Made by a program: the position numbers and the translations under genes. The notes below the pieces were generated by a model. It saw only the letters and a program-made list of their open reading frames with translations, was not told the DNA's origin and did no database searches. A stretch of 8,549 nucleotides of DNA from Bacteroidia bacterium. Lineage in GTDB: Bacteria; Bacteroidota; Bacteroidia; Bacteroidales; VadinHA17. Where the stretch lies: positions 1 through 8,549 of the forward strand of contig JAPLEC010000397.1 in assembly GCA_026391515.1 (NCBI GenBank). The letters are read 5' to 3'. Position 1 is the stretch's first letter; the number at the start of each line of letters is the position of its first letter. Positions 5,967-8,549 of the stretch are shown in pieces.

Positions 5967-6019
5967 GTTTCTTTTTAGATTGTTTTGTTTTAAGTTAATA
6001 CTCTAATTAAAAATTAATT

Positions 6020-6031
6020 GGTGCGAAAGTA
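6020..6031 (-). promoter_or_regulatory. Candidate Bacteroidota -7 promoter element for the kamA operon
   Basis: On the minus strand the bases read TACTTTCGCACC. This matches the extended TAnnTTTGCAnC form of the Bacteroidota -7 element at every defined position except one (C for the third T). No clear TTG/TTTG -33 box lies 19-21 nt upstream. The transcription start would be around 6013-6016. That gives a leader of about 70 nt to the 5943 start, 160 nt to M31 and 220 nt to M51. It is the only good match I found in the spacer. Confidence 0.4.
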
Positions 6032-6370
6032 TATATTCTATAAATACATTGTATCATTTGACCATCAGAAATATCAACACTGATAGCATTTTATTAACAG
6101 CATAATTTTCTTCAATAATTTTTGATTTAGTTAAATTGCTGTTTAATAGCAAGTTACATCCATTACTATTCTCATTTAAAATGATGAGACGATTGGTATT
6201 TTTTTGACTCACACTTTTTATGCTCATTTTCTCTTTTGTTTTTTTCAATTCTGAGTCGAAATTTTCTTCCATTTAAAAATTTTGAAAACCTGATTTGCAA
6301 TAATGATGCCAGAATCATTTTCTGACAAATTTTCTTTATTAAAAAATTAAAAATGGAACCAGTAATAAAT

Positions 6371-6399
6371 AAAAAAGATTCCACTCTGCCGCTCGGAAT
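6371..6399 (-). terminator. Probable intrinsic terminator after arfB
   Basis: On the minus strand ATTCC (6399-6395) and GGAAT (6382-6378) form a 5-bp stem around a 12-nt GC-rich loop. A C and six T follow (6376-6371), then TATTT. The hairpin begins 6 nt past the arfB stop. The stem is short, so strength is uncertain, but the position and T-run fit the end of the transporter-arfB transcript. Confidence 0.45.
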
Positions 6400-6404
6400 T
6401 ACAT

Positions 6405-6836
6405 TCATAATTCTTCCTCAGGCATTCCGTAATCTTTCCTTAGTTTTTTAATGTCGCTGCGCTTTTTCTTTTTCTCAAGTCTTTTTTTGTTTGAAGCTTT
6501 TGATGGTGTTGTAGCAATACGTTCAGGATTTTTTGCAAGAGCTTTTATAATAAGCTTAAAAAATTTTTCTTCAGCTTTCTTTTTATTCATCAGCTGAGTT
6601 CTTTCTGATTGTGAAACAACAATCAGATCTCCATCAGTATTTATTTTTTTCTTCAGCCTTTCAAAAAGTAACAATTTTTCATTCGCCGTCAGAACCTCAG
6701 ACTTATTTATATTAAACCTCAGCTCAACTTTTGTATTGACCTTATTTATGTTCTGACCACCTGGTCCACTGCTCCTTGAAGCGGTGAAAACAATTTCGTT
6801 TGAAGGAATACGACCTCTTAATTCTTCAGCATCCAT
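6405..6836 (-). CDS. arfB: Alternative ribosome-rescue factor ArfB (peptidyl-tRNA hydrolase, GGQ protein)
   Basis: The 143-residue protein has the single release-factor-like domain of ArfB/YaeJ, with SSGPGGQNINKVNTKVELRF at 22-41. GGQ (26-28) is the catalytic motif that triggers hydrolysis of peptidyl-tRNA. The second half is a basic tail (KASNKKRLEKKKKRSDIKKLR, residues 113-133) that in E. coli ArfB enters the empty mRNA channel of stalled ribosomes. The RL pair (119-120) and spaced Lys/Arg residues align with the functional tail residues. There is no codon-recognition domain, so it is not RF1 or RF2. It lies 6 nt downstream of the EamA transporter gene and probably shares its transcript. 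The function is independent of the aminomutase operon as far as the sequence shows. Confidence 0.93.
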   Translation of the reverse strand: MDAEELRGRIPSNEIVFTASRSSGPGGQNINKVNTKVELRFNINKSEVLTANEKLLLFERLKKKINTDGDLIVVSQSERTQLMNKKKAEEKFFKLIIKALAKNPERIATTPSKASNKKRLEKKKKRSDIKKLRKDYGMPEEEL

Positions 6837-6842
6837 TTTAAA

Positions 6843-7745
6843 CTATATGAAAAACAGTGCAACACCTGCCACACTTATTATTGCTCCGATAACTTCAGCA
6901 GGCTTTATTCTTTCTTTGTATAAAACTGCAGAGGGAATAATAATGAATATAGGCACCAAAGCCATTATGGTCGAAGCAATTCCTGCTTCAGTATATATCA
7001 CAGCGATCAGGGAGAAAGAGACTCCCAGGAACGGACCGAAAAATGCACCAAGAGAAAGAAGCTTCATTCCATTTTTATTCATTAACGCATTTTTTACGCT
7101 GCCCCATCTTTGCATAACAGTAATCAGCACAGCGAATCCAGTAATACCTGCAATGACTCTGATCTGCGTCGCAGAAAAAGGATCATAATCTTTTACGCCT
7201 AATTTGCTTAAGACCAATCCAAGTGCCTGACCAACTGCACCTCCAAGTGCATACAGGATGCCGGATGGGGCAATCTTAAGTGAAAGTTTTTCACCTGCTC
7301 CGTTGCGATTGAAGATAGCCAGCGCTATTCCTGTAAAAGTAAGTGCCATTCCAAAAAAATTGACCAGAGTAAGATGTTCACCAAGTATTATCCATCCAAA
7401 GAAAGCGGTGATGGGAGGGACGAGGGTCATTATCAGCATTGAGAACCTGGACCCTATAACTGTAAATGCTTTGAAAAGGAAAAGGTCGCCAAAGACAAAT
7501 CCGACGAATCCGGAGAGTGAAAGCCACATCCAGTTTTCTGCGCTGGCATCTGTAGGTAAAACGAGTTTTCTGCGAATAAAAGTGAAAATGCTCAGGAAAA
7601 CAAAGCCGACAATCAGTCTCAGGAAATTAACTGGTAAAGATCCTGCCTTCCGGCTTGCTGATTCAAATGCAAGAGCAGATACTGTCCAGAAGAAAGCAAC
7701 CAGCAGCGCAGCAAATTCACCAAGATGATTCTGGATAAAATCCAT
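6843..7745 (-). CDS. EamA-family (DMT superfamily) inner-membrane transporter
   Basis: The 300-residue protein has ten hydrophobic helices in two EamA repeats, about residues 9-145 and 158-300. The helices lie near 11-27, 39-57, 72-91, 98-119, 125-145, 160-180, 190-210, 228-250, 254-272 and 281-300. Family marks include TVIGSRFSMLIMTLVPPITAF (95-115) with LGEHLT (121-126) in the first repeat. The second repeat has the matching TEAGIASTIMALVPIFII (252-269) with LYKERI (275-280). Length and topology are typical. Members export small metabolites or amino acids, but the substrate cannot be read from sequence. The ATG at 7745 sits 19-20 nt inside the predicted transcript, without a Shine-Dalgarno sequence. 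A role in exporting the nearby operon's product is possible but unsupported, because arfB and a terminator lie between. Confidence 0.9.
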   Translation of the reverse strand: MDFIQNHLGEFAALLVAFFWTVSALAFESASRKAGSLPVNFLRLIVGFVFLSIFTFIRRKLVLPTDASAENWMWLSLSGFVGFVFGDLFLFKAFTVIGSRFSMLIMTLVPPITAFFGWIILGEHLTLVNFFGMALTFTGIALAIFNRNGAGEKLSLKIAPSGILYALGGAVGQALGLVLSKLGVKDYDPFSATQIRVIAGITGFAVLITVMQRWGSVKNALMNKNGMKLLSLGAFFGPFLGVSFSLIAVIYTEAGIASTIMALVPIFIIIPSAVLYKERIKPAEVIGAIISVAGVALFFI

Positions 7746-7770
7746 TGTGACCGGTTTTCAGGTAAAAGCT

Positions 7771-7778
7771 CAAAATTA
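7771..7778 (-). promoter_or_regulatory. Candidate -7 element (TAATTTTG) for the EamA-arfB unit
   Basis: The minus strand reads TAATTTTG, an exact match to TAnnTTTG, 26 nt before the transporter ATG. The predicted transcript start would be about 6-7 nt downstream, leaving a leader of roughly 20 nt. No clear TTG/TTTG box lies 19 nt upstream, and such a short motif occurs by chance in AT-rich DNA, so confidence is limited. Confidence 0.4.
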
Positions 7779-7894
7779 TTTAAAGGTGGTAAAATTAATA
7801 TTAATTGTTTGTTCTCTGCTTCGAATTCAAGTTCTCCCTATAAAAATAACTGATGCTGTTGTTATCGAGTTAATGCTATTTTTACGGCCAGATC

Positions 7895-7920
7895 AATAAA
7901 AATGCATGTCGATTTTTATT
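7895..7920. repeat. Perfect 9-bp AT-only inverted repeat upstream of the DUF169 gene
   Basis: AATAAAAAT (7895-7903) and ATTTTTATT (7912-7920) form a perfect 9-bp stem around the 8-nt loop GCATGTCG. It ends 23 nt before the DUF169 start. It could be an operator for the downstream gene, but A/T-only palindromes are frequent in spacers like this. Confidence 0.5.
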
Positions 7921-7943
7921 TGTAAATTGGAACTTACATAAAT

Positions 7944-8549
7944 ATGAACATTATGGATATTAAGATTAGAAATCATTTTATAAAGAAGTGGAAGAAGTAT
8001 TTCAACAATTCTGAAATTCCTATTACCTTTTATTATACTGACTACCCGAAGAACTGCAATATGGTAACAGCTTCAGAAAAATGGAGGTGCCTTATTTGTG
8101 AACTTAAAAAAGTAAGGAGGGGTGAATCTCTGGCTTTCAACTCAAATGCACTTAAATGCGGAGGGGCAAAAAGATATTTGGGCTTTACCGATACCATGCG
8201 ACCAAATTTCGATTATTTTCTCTCATGTGGCATCGAGAATGAAATGGAAGGAGAGAGGTATATCAGAACTCCAGAGTTGGTAAGAGATTTAATGAAAAAC
8301 CAAAAGAAGCTATCCATTCCCGGGAAATGCATTGTCTTCAAAAGATGGGACAAACTGGAAGATTATGACAATCCCGATGTCGTAATCTTTTTTGCAAAAC
8401 CTGATGTTCTCTCAGGATTGTTTACTCTTGCCAATTTCGACCAGAGTGAACCTAACAGCACATTCACTCCATTTGGTGCAGGTTGCGGATCAATTGTTCA
8501 TTATCCTTACCTTGAGAAAAATACAGACCGTCCCCGCGCTGTAATAGGT
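7944..8549 (+). CDS. DUF169-family protein, N-terminal 202 residues (gene continues past the window)
   Basis: The frame is open from the ATG at 7944 to the last base. A second in-frame ATG at 7953 is an alternative start. The order of motifs fits DUF169 (COG2043). A 'WRCLICELKKVRRGESLAF' block (47-65) is followed by LKCGGAKRYLGF (70-81) with the conserved Cys-Gly-Gly. Next comes a FLSCG segment (92-96), then the PDVVIFFAKPDVLSGLF strand-helix (144-160), and finally FGAGCGSIVHYP (177-188). Seven cysteines (C38, C49, C52, C72, C95, C129, C181) are visible; C72 and C181 sit in the conserved blocks, so a metal, redox or thiol role is possible but unproven. The family has no established function known to me. 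No signal peptide or membrane segment is seen, so it is probably cytoplasmic. Confidence 0.82.
   Translation, partial: MNIMDIKIRNHFIKKWKKYFNNSEIPITFYYTDYPKNCNMVTASEKWRCLICELKKVRRGESLAFNSNALKCGGAKRYLGFTDTMRPNFDYFLSCGIENEMEGERYIRTPELVRDLMKNQKKLSIPGKCIVFKRWDKLEDYDNPDVVIFFAKPDVLSGLFTLANFDQSEPNSTFTPFGAGCGSIVHYPYLEKNTDRPRAVIG

Larger units (their letters stand above)
5944..6404. other. AT-rich spacer between arfB and kamA
   Basis: This 461-bp region lies between the arfB stop and the first possible kamA start. It holds the arfB terminator hairpin near 6371-6399, a candidate kamA promoter at 6020-6031 and the 5' leader of kamA. Within the leader an 11-codon uORF (ATG at 5965, stop at 5935-5933, peptide MNLFIICYER) overlaps the 5943 start out of frame. 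Two longer frames exist (6272-6054 and 6408-6172 on the minus strand). Their Lys/Asn/Ile/Phe-rich composition is what very AT-rich DNA gives by chance, and I recognise no family in either. I see no tRNA, small RNA or riboswitch motif. Confidence 0.5.
7746..7943. other. Divergent promoter region between the EamA transporter and DUF169 genes
   Basis: This AT-rich spacer of 198 bp should contain both divergent promoters. The minus-strand -7 match is listed separately. For the plus-strand gene the nearest -7-like string is TTTATTTG, overlapping the inverted repeat at 7895-7920; it has one mismatch and no clear -33 partner. No ORF or RNA gene is recognised. Confidence 0.45.

Noticed and set aside
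5793..6020. Lysine riboswitch upstream of kamA
   Set aside because: The hairpins are simple local stems, and I cannot find the multi-branched junction and conserved motifs of an L-box.
6054..6272. Minus-strand 72-codon frame in the arfB-kamA spacer
   Set aside because: Its Lys/Asn/Ile/Ser-rich composition mirrors very AT-rich DNA. No family, start signal or coupling to a neighbour was seen.
6311..6326. CAGAA/TTCTG hairpin in the spacer as a plus-strand terminator
   Set aside because: The 5-bp stem has no continuous T-run after it and no plus-strand gene before it.
6172..6408. Minus-strand 78-codon frame overlapping the arfB stop by 4 nt
   Set aside because: The ATGA overlap looks like coupling, but the frame runs through the probable arfB terminator and the AT-rich spacer, and its sequence has no recognisable domain.
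6784..7188. Plus-strand 134-codon frame opposite arfB and the transporter
   Set aside because: Antisense to two confident genes, with no family resemblance.
7258..7728. Plus-strand 156-codon frame opposite the EamA transporter
   Set aside because: It is the antisense of a strongly supported ten-helix transporter. Its Ser/Pro/Lys-rich translation is typical of a shadow frame.
7895..7920. Intrinsic terminator before the DUF169 gene
   Set aside because: The stem is A/T only, and no plus-strand gene upstream needs a terminator here. Kept only as an inverted repeat.

Overview
The window looks like a piece of a Bacteroidota chromosome, probably Bacteroidales-like and uncultured. Three things suggest this. 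The first gene is a secreted protein with the N-terminal module (QGFNYQAIARD ... LWTVPYA) and the NxFxGYxxG repeats that are common in that phylum. None of the seven visible start codons has a Shine-Dalgarno sequence; their leaders are A/T-rich. Candidate promoters resemble the Bacteroidota TAnnTTTG -7 element. The DNA is moderately AT-rich with very AT-rich spacers. The lineage is inference, since no rRNA or other marker is present.

Layout. Positions 1-1541 (minus) hold the 5' part of a large secreted repeat protein whose C-terminus lies outside the window. Its signal-peptide codons contain a perfect hairpin and a three-copy 7-bp tandem repeat that could act as an on/off switch. A 271-bp divergent spacer leads to a plus-strand CYTH triphosphate tunnel enzyme (1813-2262). 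This meets, tail to tail with one base between, a four-gene minus-strand operon (5943-2264): a KamA-type radical SAM aminomutase, two different D-Ala-D-Ala-ligase-like ATP-grasp enzymes and a GNAT acetyltransferase. The genes are separated by 9, -4 and 3 nt. A 461-bp AT-rich spacer follows. Next is a two-gene minus-strand unit, an EamA/DMT transporter followed by the ribosome-rescue hydrolase ArfB (7745-6405), with a probable terminator after arfB. The right edge holds the first 202 codons of a DUF169-family protein on the plus strand.

How the genes work together. The four-gene operon is the most notable element. From the families, the expected order is isomerisation of lysine (or a related amino acid) to a beta-amino acid, one or two ATP-dependent amide ligations, then N-acetylation. 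I know of no characterised product for this gene set, so the product (a small acylated beta-amino-acid peptide or amide) is inference. The 5' end of the aminomutase gene is crowded with inverted repeats and has three possible in-frame starts, so its N-terminus and leader regulation need care. The other genes are ordinary housekeeping or accessory genes with no obvious link to the operon.
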